Origin: Hyphomicrobiales bacterium
Lineage (GTDB): Bacteria; Pseudomonadota; Alphaproteobacteria; Rhizobiales; Rhizobiaceae
Assembly (NCBI GenBank): GCA_900471525.1
Contig: UCEZ01000047.1
Location: 104,847-168,846 of the forward strand
Direction: 5' to 3'
DNA length: 64,000 nucleotides
Part shown: positions 34,803 through 43,340 of the stretch, one piece after another
Layout of the letters: each line of letters opens with the position of its first letter
How positions within the stretch are numbered: position 1 is the stretch's first letter
Position numbers and translations under genes: made by a program
The notes under the pieces: generated by a model
What the model was told of the DNA's origin: nothing
Databases searched by the model: none
Seen by the model: only the letters and a program-made list of their open reading frames with translations

Positions 34803-35639
34803 ATGGACATTCGCGACACGATTCACCCCGAGCATGCCAAGACGCTCGACACGGAAGGTCTGCGCGCCCAGTTTCACATCTCGGGCCTCTTTGCGCCCGA
34901 CGCCATGAACATGACCTATACGCACTATGACCGGGTGATCGTGTTCGGCGTCTGCCCGGTTGCTGGAACAGTCGAGGCGCCAAACGATGTTTCCGGCGTG
35001 ACCGGCACGGACTTCCTGCTCCAGCGCCGCGAAATGGGGATCATCAATATTGGTGGCGCGGGCAAGGTCGACGTTGACGGCGAAACCTACAGGCTCGGAC
35101 AGCAGGAAGGTCTCTATATCGGCGCCGGCGCCAGGAACATCGCCTTTTCGAGCGATGATGCGGCGCACTCCGCCAAATTCTATGGCAATTGCGCGCCCGC
35201 ACACACGCACTATCCCAACAAGCATGTAACGATCGAGGAAGCCTCGCCGGTGACACTCGGCGCGCGCGAAACCAACAACGAGCGCACGATCTACCGCTAT
35301 CTCCACCCCAAAGTCATGCCGACCTGCCAGCTCTTGATGGGGCTGACCAAGCTAGCGCCCGGCAGCAACTGGAACACCATGCCCGCCCATCTGCACGACC
35401 GGCGGATGGAGGTCTATGTCTATTTCGACATGGCTCCGGACGCGGTGGTTTTCCACATGATGGGAAAACCGCAGGAAACCCGCCATATCGTCATGCGCAA
35501 TGAGGAAGCGGTCATTTCACCGCCCTGGTCGATCCATTCCGGCTGCGGAACCGGCAACTATACCTTCATCTGGGCGATGTCCGGGGAAAACCAGGTCTTC
35601 GAGGACATGGACATGGTGCGGCCGCAGGACCTGAGGTGA
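34803..35639 (+). CDS. kduI: 5-dehydro-4-deoxy-D-glucuronate isomerase
   Basis: A 278-residue cupin-fold isomerase that converts 4-deoxy-L-threo-5-hexosulose uronate (5-keto-4-deoxyuronate) to 2,5-diketo-3-deoxygluconate. The length equals that of E. coli KduI. The metal-site segment [19 protein letters not shown] and the ending [13 protein letters not shown] are characteristic. It acts directly on the product of the GH105 enzyme. A four-base gap leads into kduD. Confidence 0.95.
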   Translation: MDIRDTIHPEHAKTLDTEGLRAQFHISGLFAPDAMNMTYTHYDRVIVFGVCPVAGTVEAPNDVSGVTGTDFLLQRREMGIINIGGAGKVDVDGETYRLGQQEGLYIGAGARNIAFSSDDAAHSAKFYGNCAPAHTHYPNKHVTIEEASPVTLGARETNNERTIYRYLHPKVMPTCQLLMGLTKLAPGSNWNTMPAHLHDRRMEVYVYFDMAPDAVVFHMMGKPQETRHIVMRNEEAVISPPWSIHSGCGTGNYTFIWAMSGENQVFEDMDMVRPQDLR

Positions 35640-35642
35640 TCG

Positions 35643-36392
35643 GTGTTTGATCTGACAGGACAGGTGGCGCTGGTGACCGGCGCCCGGACGGGGCTTGGCC
35701 AGGCAGCGGCAATCGCCCTTGCCCAGACCGGAGCCGATATCGCGGCGATCGGCTCACAGGAGATGCCCGAAACGGCCGAACGGATCGCGGCGGCGGGACG
35801 ACGCTTTTTCGCGATAAAGCAGGATCTCGGATTAGCCTTTGACGCCGCAGAACTGATCGGAGCGGTAAAAGGTACCCTTGGCCGGATCGACATTCTCATC
35901 AACAATGCCGGCATCATCCGGCGCAACGATCTTGCCGATTATTCGCTGGAAGACTGGGATGCCGTTAACGACGTCAACCTGCGTGCGGTTTTTCAGCTGT
36001 CCCAGGCGGCCGCGGCTGAAATGGTGCGGGCCAGGCGCGGCGGCCGCATCATCAACATCGCCTCGATGCTATCCTATCAGGGCGGCATTCGCGTCGTGGC
36101 CTACACCGCCGCCAAGCACGGGATCGTCGGCCTGACGAAAGCCATGGCAAACGAGCTTGCCGCTCATGGCATAACGGTCAATGCGATCGCGCCCGGATAC
36201 ATGGAGACCGACAATACGTCGGCGCTCCGACAGGATGCCGACCGGTCGCGCGATATCCTTGCGCGCATACCGACGGGGCGATGGGGTACGCCTGATGATC
36301 TTGCAACCGCCATCCTTTTCCTTGCTTCACCGGCTTCGGGCTACGTCACCGCGACGACAATTCCCGTCGATGGCGGCTGGCTCTCCCGGTGA
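35643..36392 (+). CDS. kduD: 2-dehydro-3-deoxy-D-gluconate 5-dehydrogenase (SDR family)
   Basis: A 249-residue short-chain dehydrogenase. The nucleotide loop is TGARTGLGQ, and the catalytic Ser/Tyr/Lys set appears as IASMLSYQGG and VAYTAAKHG. It reduces 2,5-diketo-3-deoxygluconate to 2-keto-3-deoxygluconate, the step after KduI. The start is GTG at 35643, three bases after the kduI stop. No KDG kinase or aldolase follows, so the lower pathway is elsewhere in the genome. Confidence 0.93.
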   Translation: MFDLTGQVALVTGARTGLGQAAAIALAQTGADIAAIGSQEMPETAERIAAAGRRFFAIKQDLGLAFDAAELIGAVKGTLGRIDILINNAGIIRRNDLADYSLEDWDAVNDVNLRAVFQLSQAAAAEMVRARRGGRIINIASMLSYQGGIRVVAYTAAKHGIVGLTKAMANELAAHGITVNAIAPGYMETDNTSALRQDADRSRDILARIPTGRWGTPDDLATAILFLASPASGYVTATTIPVDGGWLSR

Positions 36393-37222
36393 GAGGCGGG
36401 ACGTAGTTACTGAGCCTTAGTCGTGTCCGCGGGGTGCTGCTGATAGGAACAAAAAGAATATGGAAGACGATGAAACGTTTCCTTCATTGCATCACCTCTG
36501 GCAGGATATTGAGCTTCGTCATAGCGACGGGCTGTTGATAGATGTCGATTAATTGTGAGCAAAAAAATGCGCTAAAATGGTCGAATATATACTTAATAAA
36601 TTGAAATAACTGCATTTTTCTTGACCCACCATCTTCGCTTGAACCAAGCGTTGAGCCAACTGACGACACGCTCCACCATCACCCTTTGCTAATCCCTGGA
36701 TGGTCCTCTGTCACGCGAGAAACAGTAGACTGTCCGGGCCGGGGCCTCGGCGACGCTCCGGAAAGAAACCCTCCGTTTCAACGACGGTGTCCGCTCCGCG
36801 CATGAGGTTGCTGCCTGTGGCCACGAAAAAGTCGGCTGCCTGAGAGAGGCGCGCGCGAAACATTTTCTATAAAGCCGGCGGAAAAAGAACAACCTGTCTT
36901 TCTCGTTATTAGTTCGTACCCTAGCTTTTCGGCATAGCGAGTCGAGCGGGATCATCCTCAACATTGGATATTCAATGCGACATGAAGAGGAGACGATGAT
37001 TAGATATGGCTTGCTACAAAAGTACCCTTTTAGCCCGAGGTAGCGCAGCAAGCCTTTGATCTTTTCCCACATGAGGATGACTTCCTGGTTTCTCGTCTTC
37101 TCGACGCCATCCGATCGCTAAACAATGCACTGAACCCCGGCAGGAACCAACCTTGACGGTAACGGCCTGATGATATGGCTTGCTCATTCATCGATGAGGC
37201 ATCCCCAACCCGAAGCAGTCCA
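36393..37222. other. 830-base gene-poor region with transposase-like debris and a copy of the repeated 46-base element
   Basis: No intact gene is supported. On the minus strand, about 30 codons ending at 36593 read VMVERVVSWLNAWFKRR, which resembles the end of an IS5-type transposase; this is a weak call. Another minus-strand stretch near 36.72-36.86 kb is open but unassigned. At 36862-36907 lies the first copy of an element also found before the ABC gene at 43341 and the monooxygenase gene at 49840. On the plus strand after it, a GAGGAG precedes an ATG at 36996 that runs only 15 codons. I read the region as the relic of a deleted transcription unit. Confidence 0.4.
36862..36907 (+). promoter_or_regulatory. 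Repeated bipartite element, copy A
   Basis: ATTTTCTATA at 36862-36871, then, starting 17 bases from its first base, a 29-base block at 36879-36907 with core AAAAAGAACAACCTGTCTTT. Twenty-five of 29 bases match copy B. No intact gene follows directly. Confidence 0.5.
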
Positions 37223-37807
37223 ATGAAAGAGCCTATATCAGACCAGATCCTTATCGCCGCCGGCGCGCTTTTTTATCGCGAAGGTATCCGCGCCGTTGGC
37301 ATCGATAGGATCATCGAAGAAGCGAAGGTTGCGAAGGCAACCCTCTATCGACACTTCCCGTCCAAGGACCATCTCGTTGCAGCCTATCTCCAGGATCGCC
37401 ACGACCGTGTTATCCGTTCGCTACAGGAGGTTTTGGATGCAACGGAGGCTTCGAGGGATCAGATCAAACTGATTTTTGAGCGTTTGCACGAAAAGGCCGA
37501 TAGCCCGGAGTTTCGGGGCTGCGCGTTCGCCCTTGCAGTCGCCGAGCACGGCGATTCCGAACGCGTCGTGTCAATAGCGCGAACTCACAAAAAAACTGTA
37601 AGGGACATATTTCGCACCATCATGTCGAGGGCCGATGTCAGGCTTGACCAGGCATCCGCTCATCTTTCCCTTCTCTATGAAGGAGCCCTTGCCACGGTGG
37701 CAGTGGGGCGTGACCCACAGGCCGTTCTCGTCGCTCGCGACTGCGCACTTTCCGTGTTCGACGCGGCGATTTACTCGACCAGACCCCTTGAGAAGAGCAG
37801 AACATGA
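37223..37807 (+). CDS. TetR family regulator
   Basis: A 194-residue regulator. The N-terminal helix-turn-helix is VGIDRIIEEAKVAKATLYRHF, and the C-terminal part is the ligand/dimer domain. The frame opens at 37175, but the ATG at 37223 places the first helix at the usual distance; a ribosome-binding site is weak for both. It overlaps the DsbA/HCCA-isomerase-like gene by four bases and is therefore the first gene of the organosulfur-type region and probably its local repressor. Confidence 0.85.
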   Translation: MKEPISDQILIAAGALFYREGIRAVGIDRIIEEAKVAKATLYRHFPSKDHLVAAYLQDRHDRVIRSLQEVLDATEASRDQIKLIFERLHEKADSPEFRGCAFALAVAEHGDSERVVSIARTHKKTVRDIFRTIMSRADVRLDQASAHLSLLYEGALATVAVGRDPQAVLVARDCALSVFDAAIYSTRPLEKSRT

Positions 37808-38406
37808 CAAAGACCATTGATTACTTCTTCGGAATCGGCTCGCCCTGGGCGTTCATCGGCCTGGAGCCTTTTGTGGCGCTCGCCTCACAGCATGGGGTAT
37901 CGATCCGCCCCTATGTGATCCCGTTGATCGAGGATAATGGAGCGATCTATTCACGGAACCGGCCGGAAGCGCGCCGTGCCTATTGGATGAAGGACCTGAA
38001 ACGTTGGGCGGCGCTTAGGGGCAAGACGCTGAACTTTGAAAATCGCGCCGCCCTTTCCGACCCGACACCCGCCGGTTTCATGGTCATCGCCGCCATCGAC
38101 ACGGGGCAGGACTGGCTCGGGCTGACGAAGGGTCTTCAGGAAGCCTTTTGGGCGCGGGGCGAGGACATCGGCAAGGTCGAGATTCGCCAAGCAATCGCAG
38201 ATAGGGCAGGACTCGACGGTGCGGCTCTGGAGCAGAGCGCCCAGGCCGAGAACGTGCAGTCGATCTGGAAATTGAACATCGAGACTGCCAAGGCCGCCGG
38301 CGTCTTCGGCCTTCCGACATTCCGCTACGAGGATGAATTGTACTGGGGACAGGACAGCCTGCCATTCCTCGACCGCCACCTCAACGGCAACAAGCTCGTC
38401 GCCTGA
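37804..38406 (+). CDS. DsbA-superfamily/2-hydroxychromene-2-carboxylate isomerase-like (GST kappa) protein
   Basis: A 200-residue thioredoxin-fold protein. The N-terminal FFGIGSPWAFIG has Ser in place of a CxxC, as in HCCA isomerases and kappa-class glutathione transferases. GVFGLPTFRY contains the cis-Pro. These proteins use glutathione for isomerisation or transfer. Start overlaps the TetR gene (ATGA). The next gene encodes the sulfurtransferase-dehydrogenase fusion, which suggests a role in thiol or persulfide handling, but this is inference. Confidence 0.85.
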   Translation: MTKTIDYFFGIGSPWAFIGLEPFVALASQHGVSIRPYVIPLIEDNGAIYSRNRPEARRAYWMKDLKRWAALRGKTLNFENRAALSDPTPAGFMVIAAIDTGQDWLGLTKGLQEAFWARGEDIGKVEIRQAIADRAGLDGAALEQSAQAENVQSIWKLNIETAKAAGVFGLPTFRYEDELYWGQDSLPFLDRHLNGNKLVA

Positions 38407-38482
38407 ATAATCACCGGGCGGGCCTGCGCCAGGTGGCATCGGCCCGTTCGTCACCACGCCAGAACACCATTCGGAGCAATCC

Positions 38483-40747
38483 ATGTCCATCACCCTGCCG
38501 GCTTCGCTCGTCTCCACCGAATGGCTGGCGGCGTATCTCGATGATCCGAACCTCGTCATTCTCGACGGATCCTTCAAATTGCCCGGCGTAACGCCAATTG
38601 CCTCGGAGGATTTTGCTGCGCGTCACATTCCCGGTGCACGCTTCTTCGACATCGATGCGATCGCTGACCATGAGACGTCGCTGCCCCATATGCTACCGTC
38701 CGCCGCCGCCTTCGAGCGTTACGCTGGCGATCTTGGCATTTCAAACGACAGCGCCATCGTCGTCTACGACACGCCCGGCCTGATGTCGGCCGGACGCGTC
38801 TGGTGGACCTTGCGCACCTTCGGCCACGACAAGATCGCGATCCTCAATGGCGGGTTCAAGAAATGGCTGGCCGAGGGACGACCGGTGACCCACGAGGTCA
38901 CCACCCCCACCAGCGCAAATTTTCGCGCCACGTTCGATCCGGCCGCCGTCCGCTCGAAGGCACAGGTCCTCAACAATCTGGAGAGCCACGCCGAACAGAT
39001 CATCGATGCGCGCTCGGCCGGTCGATTCACTGCAGAGGAAAAGGAGGCGCGGCCGGGCCTGCGCTCCGGCCATATTCCCGGCAGCCTCAACCTCCCTTTC
39101 AACGCCCTGACCAATCCGCAATCCGGGGAACTGCTCGATGTGGCGGATATCCGCAACGCCTTCGAGACCGCCGGCCTCGATTTCTCAAAGCCCGTCGTCG
39201 CGAGCTGCGGTTCGGGCGTGACCGCAGCGGCACTCGCGTTTGGACTGCATTTGGCCGGCAAGGATGACGTCGCCATCTATGATGGCGCCTGGACCGAATG
39301 GGGCCAGCCGGGCGATACACCCGTCGAGACCCGGTGCAGGCAAGGATCAAGGCAGCAAATGAGCGTGCTATCCCCTGCCCTTTCCGAAACGCAGCTCGCT
39401 CGTTTCGGCGACCGCTTCTCGACATCGCAGGCGCTGCGCGAACAGCACGGCCGCGGTGAATCCCACCACACGCCCGCGATCCCGGATGCCGTCGTGTTTG
39501 CAGAAACCACCGACGAAGTGGCCGAGATCGTTCGGCTCTGCGCTGATGGGGATGTGCCGGTCATCGCGTTTGGCGCCGGCACATCGCTCGAAGGCCATCT
39601 GACCGCGGTACGTGGTGGCGTCTCCATCGATCTCTCGCGAATGTCAAACATCATCCGCGTCAGTGCCGAGGATCTCGATTGTACCGTGCAGGCCGGCGTC
39701 ACGCGCGAGCAGTTGAACACCCACCTGCGCGATATGGGCCTGTTCTTCCCGATCGATCCCGGCGCCAACGCCTCGATCGGCGGCATGGCCTCGACGCGGG
39801 CATCGGGGACGAACGCGGTGCGTTACGGCACCATGCGTGAAAACGTCCTGTCGCTGACCGTCGTACTGCCGAGCGGCCAGATCATCCGCACCGGCGGCCG
39901 GGCGCGGAAGTCGTCTGCCGGCTACGATCTGACGCGGCTTTTCGTCGGTTCCGAAGGTACGCTCGGCATCATCACCGAAGTGACGCTTAGGCTCTACGGC
40001 ATTCCGGACACGATTTCCGCCGCGCTGTGCTCGTTCGAAAGCATCGAGCAGGCGGTCAGCGCCGCGATTGCCGTCGTGCAACTCGGCATCCCCGTCGCCC
40101 GCATGGAGCTGATGGACCGCGGCCTGATCACGGCCGTCAACGCCTATTCCAATCTGTCGCTCAAGATCGAGGACACGCTCGCCTTCGAATTTCACGGTTC
40201 TCCTGCCGGCGTTCAGGAACAGGTCGAGATGGTCAAGGCGATCGTCGAAGACAATGGCGGGAAGGATTTCGAATGGGCAAATGCACCAGAGGAGCGCAAC
40301 CGGCTGTGGAAGGCGCGTCATAACGCGTTCTACGCGGTCGTCTCCCAGCGGCAGAACGCCAAAGGCTGGTCATCCGACGTCTGCGTTCCTGTCTCGCAGC
40401 TCAGCAACTGCATCGTCAAGACGCGTGAACTTCTGCGCGACTGCAGTGTTCCGGCCGCTATTCTCGGCCATGTCGGCGACGGCAACTACCATGTCGTCTT
40501 CGCCGTCGACCCAACGAACCAGACGGAACTTGATGAGGTTGCCGCCATCAACAAGAAGATGGTGCAATATGCGATCTTGGTCGGCGGCACGTCTACCGGT
40601 GAACACGGCGTGGGCACCGGCAAGATCGCCTATCTCCGCCAGGAACATGGCGATGCGGTCGACCTCATGGCGGTCATCAAGAACGCCATCGATCCGAAAG
40701 GCATCATGAATCCGGGCAAAATCTTGCCTGAGCAGACGTTGATTTGA
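38483..40747 (+). CDS. Fusion: 3-mercaptopyruvate sulfurtransferase + D-lactate dehydrogenase-type FAD oxidoreductase
   Basis: A 754-residue protein in one uninterrupted frame. Residues ~1-283 are two rhodanese domains; the active loop is ASCGSGVTA with Cys242, and CGSGVTA is the mercaptopyruvate-type sequence, not the thiosulfate type. The natural sulfurtransferase end (GDTPVET) is followed by about nine residues and then Met293, where a complete FAD_binding_4/FAD-oxidase_C protein begins (VIAFGAGTSLEGH, HVGDGNYH, GEHGVGTGK). A weak AAGG precedes Met293, so separate translation is possible. Joint action on 3-mercaptolactate via mercaptopyruvate is an attractive hypothesis. A lost stop codon is the simple alternative. 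Confidence 0.87.
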   Translation: MSITLPASLVSTEWLAAYLDDPNLVILDGSFKLPGVTPIASEDFAARHIPGARFFDIDAIADHETSLPHMLPSAAAFERYAGDLGISNDSAIVVYDTPGLMSAGRVWWTLRTFGHDKIAILNGGFKKWLAEGRPVTHEVTTPTSANFRATFDPAAVRSKAQVLNNLESHAEQIIDARSAGRFTAEEKEARPGLRSGHIPGSLNLPFNALTNPQSGELLDVADIRNAFETAGLDFSKPVVASCGSGVTAAALAFGLHLAGKDDVAIYDGAWTEWGQPGDTPVETRCRQGSRQQMSVLSPALSETQLARFGDRFSTSQALREQHGRGESHHTPAIPDAVVFAETTDEVAEIVRLCADGDVPVIAFGAGTSLEGHLTAVRGGVSIDLSRMSNIIRVSAEDLDCTVQAGVTREQLNTHLRDMGLFFPIDPGANASIGGMASTRASGTNAVRYGTMRENVLSLTVVLPSGQIIRTGGRARKSSAGYDLTRLFVGSEGTLGIITEVTLRLYGIPDTISAALCSFESIEQAVSAAIAVVQLGIPVARMELMDRGLITAVNAYSNLSLKIEDTLAFEFHGSPAGVQEQVEMVKAIVEDNGGKDFEWANAPEERNRLWKARHNAFYAVVSQRQNAKGWSSDVCVPVSQLSNCIVKTRELLRDCSVPAAILGHVGDGNYHVVFAVDPTNQTELDEVAAINKKMVQYAILVGGTSTGEHGVGTGKIAYLRQEHGDAVDLMAVIKNAIDPKGIMNPGKILPEQTLI

Positions 40748-40784
40748 CCTGTCGATATCGCCTTGATTGCCTGGGGACCTCGCA

Positions 40785-43082
40785 ATGAACTTGTTCAAGA
40801 CCCATAGCTCTCATTGGGGCGCGTTTACCGGCCGCTACGAAAACGGAAAGCTTGAAATCCGCCCTCATCCGGCCGACCCGCATCCCTCCCCTTTGCTGGG
40901 CAACCTGCCGGCGATCGCCCATAGCCCCGCGCGCATCCGGCGTCCGGCCGTCCGGCGCGGCTGGCTCGAAGGTGCTCCCGGCAACGCGCAAAAACGCGGA
41001 GCAGATGACTATGTCGAAGTCAGCTGGACACAAGCGCTGGACCTCGTCGCAAAAGAGCTTCGGCGCGTTTACGAAGACTTTGGACCTCAGGCCGTGTTCG
41101 GCGGTTCCTACGGATGGGCCAGTGCCGGGCGGTTCCATCATGCCCAAAGCCAGGTCCATCGCTTCCTGAATCTGCTGGGCGGATATGTGCGATCCGTCAA
41201 CACCTACAGTTCCGGTGCTGCGATGGTTATCATCCCGCATGTGCTGGGGCCCTACGATCATTTCGAACGCAAGAGCGTCACCTGGGATGCGATCGAGCGG
41301 AGCAGCGAGCTGGTCGTTGCCTTCGGTGGGATGGCGATCAAGAACGCAGATGTGCACGGCGGCGGCAACAGCCAGCATATCGTCCGTGACAAACTGAAGG
41401 GTGCCAGCGAAAGAGGTGCCCGCTTCGTCCTTATCAGCCCGTTGAGCGATGATTTTCCGCCCGAGGCAAATGCGGAATGGCTGTCGGTCGTGCCCGGTAC
41501 CGATGTCGCGCTGATGCTCGGCCTTGCGTATGTTCTTGTTCGCGAAGGCCTGCATGACCGCGGATTTCTCGACCGCTATACGGTCGGCTACGAGCGTTTT
41601 GAGGATTATCTGCTCGGCCGCAACGATGGTGTCGAAAAGTGCCCGGAATGGGCTTCCGATATCTGCGGCGTCGATGTCGATGCCATCAAGGATCTGGCGC
41701 GGACGATGGCGGGTGCAAGGACCCTGATCACCGTCAGCCATTCCCTGCAACGTGCCGACCATGGCGAGCAGCCGGTCTGGATGGGCATCGTTCTTGCCGC
41801 AATGCTCGGACAGATGGGACTGGATGGCGGTGGGTTCTCCTACTCTCTTGGGGCGTTGGGCAACACCGGTAAACGGCAGCTCTCCGTTCCGCTGCCCACG
41901 CTCAATCAATTCAAGAACGCCGTTTCGGACTTCATTCCCGTGGCGCGCATCGCCGATATGCTTCTCAATCCGGGCGACGAGTTCCATTATAACGGCCGGG
42001 CGATGCGTTATCCCGATATCCGGCTCGTCTATTGGGCAGGCGGCAATCCGTTCCATCACCATCAGGATCTCAACAGACTGCGGGCAGCTTTCAGGAGGCC
42101 GGAGACCATCATCGTGCACGAGACGGCATGGACGTCCTCCGCGCGTCATGCTGACATCGTCCTGCCTGCCACGACGACGCTCGAGCGCGACGATATCGGA
42201 GCGTCAGGTGGCGATCCGCTGATGATCGCGATGAAAAAGCTCATCGAGCCGGTCGGCGAAGCGCGGGACGATTATGCGATCTTCTCGGAAATAGCGCGGC
42301 GTTTTGGCAAATTCGAGGCGTTCACCGAAAACCGCACAAGCACAGAATGGCTCGCCTTCCTTTTCAAGCGGACGCATGAGGCGCTTTCGGCCGGCGGGCA
42401 CGAGGCTCCGGATTTCGAAACGTTCTGGGAACGTGGCGAGTTGCAGTTGCCGCTTCAGCCCGACGATGGCGGACCGGCGCGCGCCTTTCGGGATGATCCT
42501 CTCGCATCTCCACTGCCAACGCCGTCCGGAAAAATCGAGATCTTTTCTCAGACGATCGAAAGCTTCGGCTACGACGATTGTGGCGGCCATCCGCGATGGT
42601 ATCCCCCAAAGGCGAAGGCAGAGACCGACGAGAGCCGCTACCCGCTCCATCTGGTCTGCAACCAGCCGCATTCGCGGCTGCATAGCCAGCTGGACTATGG
42701 CGATTTCAGTCGCTCCACCAAGATCAAGGGCCGGGAACCGGTTCGTGTCAATCCGGCCGATGCGGCCGAGCGCGGCATCTCGGATGGCGATATCGTAAGG
42801 CTGTTCAACGCCCGCGGCAGCTGCCTTGCGGCGGCGGTGCTGAGCGAGGACGTGCGACGGGGCGTGATTCAGCTTGCTACGGGCGCGTGGTTCGAGCCGG
42901 ACGATGCGACCGCCGACAAGACGATGTGCATCCATGGCAACCCGAATATCCTCACGCGCGACGTCGGGACCTCGCAATTGGCCCAGGGCTCGACCGGCCA
43001 GCTTACCAGGGTGGAGGTGGAACGCTTCGCCAACGAACCGCCTCCGGTGCGCATATTCGAGGGGATGAGGTTCACAGGGTGA
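40785..43082 (+). CDS. Molybdopterin oxidoreductase, BisC/DMSO-reductase family
   Basis: A 765-residue bis-MGD molybdoenzyme. The Mo-ligand Ser is in GGSYGWASAGRFHHAQSQ (Ser113), as in biotin sulfoxide, DMSO and TMAO reductases. There is no N-terminal 4Fe-4S Cys motif and no Tat signal, so it is a cytoplasmic, BisC-like S- or N-oxide reductase. The late segment VCNQPHSRLHSQLDYG belongs to the same family. Start 40785 has GGGGA upstream; the TTG at 40767 is unlikely. It is 37 bases after the fusion gene. Biotin or methionine sulfoxide, or another sulfoxide, are the likely substrates. Confidence 0.9.
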   Translation: MNLFKTHSSHWGAFTGRYENGKLEIRPHPADPHPSPLLGNLPAIAHSPARIRRPAVRRGWLEGAPGNAQKRGADDYVEVSWTQALDLVAKELRRVYEDFGPQAVFGGSYGWASAGRFHHAQSQVHRFLNLLGGYVRSVNTYSSGAAMVIIPHVLGPYDHFERKSVTWDAIERSSELVVAFGGMAIKNADVHGGGNSQHIVRDKLKGASERGARFVLISPLSDDFPPEANAEWLSVVPGTDVALMLGLAYVLVREGLHDRGFLDRYTVGYERFEDYLLGRNDGVEKCPEWASDICGVDVDAIKDLARTMAGARTLITVSHSLQRADHGEQPVWMGIVLAAMLGQMGLDGGGFSYSLGALGNTGKRQLSVPLPTLNQFKNAVSDFIPVARIADMLLNPGDEFHYNGRAMRYPDIRLVYWAGGNPFHHHQDLNRLRAAFRRPETIIVHETAWTSSARHADIVLPATTTLERDDIGASGGDPLMIAMKKLIEPVGEARDDYAIFSEIARRFGKFEAFTENRTSTEWLAFLFKRTHEALSAGGHEAPDFETFWERGELQLPLQPDDGGPARAFRDDPLASPLPTPSGKIEIFSQTIESFGYDDCGGHPRWYPPKAKAETDESRYPLHLVCNQPHSRLHSQLDYGDFSRSTKIKGREPVRVNPADAAERGISDGDIVRLFNARGSCLAAAVLSEDVRRGVIQLATGAWFEPDDATADKTMCIHGNPNILTRDVGTSQLAQGSTGQLTRVEVERFANEPPPVRIFEGMRFTG

Positions 43083-43234
43083 AGCCGGTCGGCTTTCGCC
43101 GAACATGGAGCGTCGGGCGCGTCCATAGCAGGGATCAAATAGCGCGGTCGCCATAACCGTCGAAAAAGCTTCGACACAGAGGACCCCGAAAGCGCTGAAA
43201 AGCTGATCCTCCAACTCGCGAAAACGGAAACAAA

Positions 43235-43280
43235 ATAATCCATAATTTTAGTAGAAAAAGAACAACCAGTCTTTCTCGTC
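43235..43280 (+). promoter_or_regulatory. Repeated bipartite element, copy B
   Basis: The 29-base block at 43252-43280 has core AAAAAGAACAACCAGTCTTT. Seventeen bases before it, ATAATCCATA matches 7 of 10 bases of the ATTTTCTATA in copies A and C. It lies 60 bases upstream of the ABC binding-protein start. Confidence 0.5.
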
Positions 43281-43340
43281 GGCGTTGGCCTGCTTAGTCT
43301 TTGCATCGTGATCTGCTCGGCAAACAAACAGGACCGCTTC

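Noticed and set aside
36689..37072. 127-codon minus-strand frame in the gene-poor region
   Set aside because: Its sequence is Arg- and Ser-rich without a family match, and it crosses the repeated regulatory element. It is not supported as a gene.
40704..42149. 481-codon open frame on the minus strand
   Set aside because: It is antisense to the fusion gene end and the BisC-type reductase, whose motifs are intact. It shows only the open-frame excess typical of GC-rich DNA.
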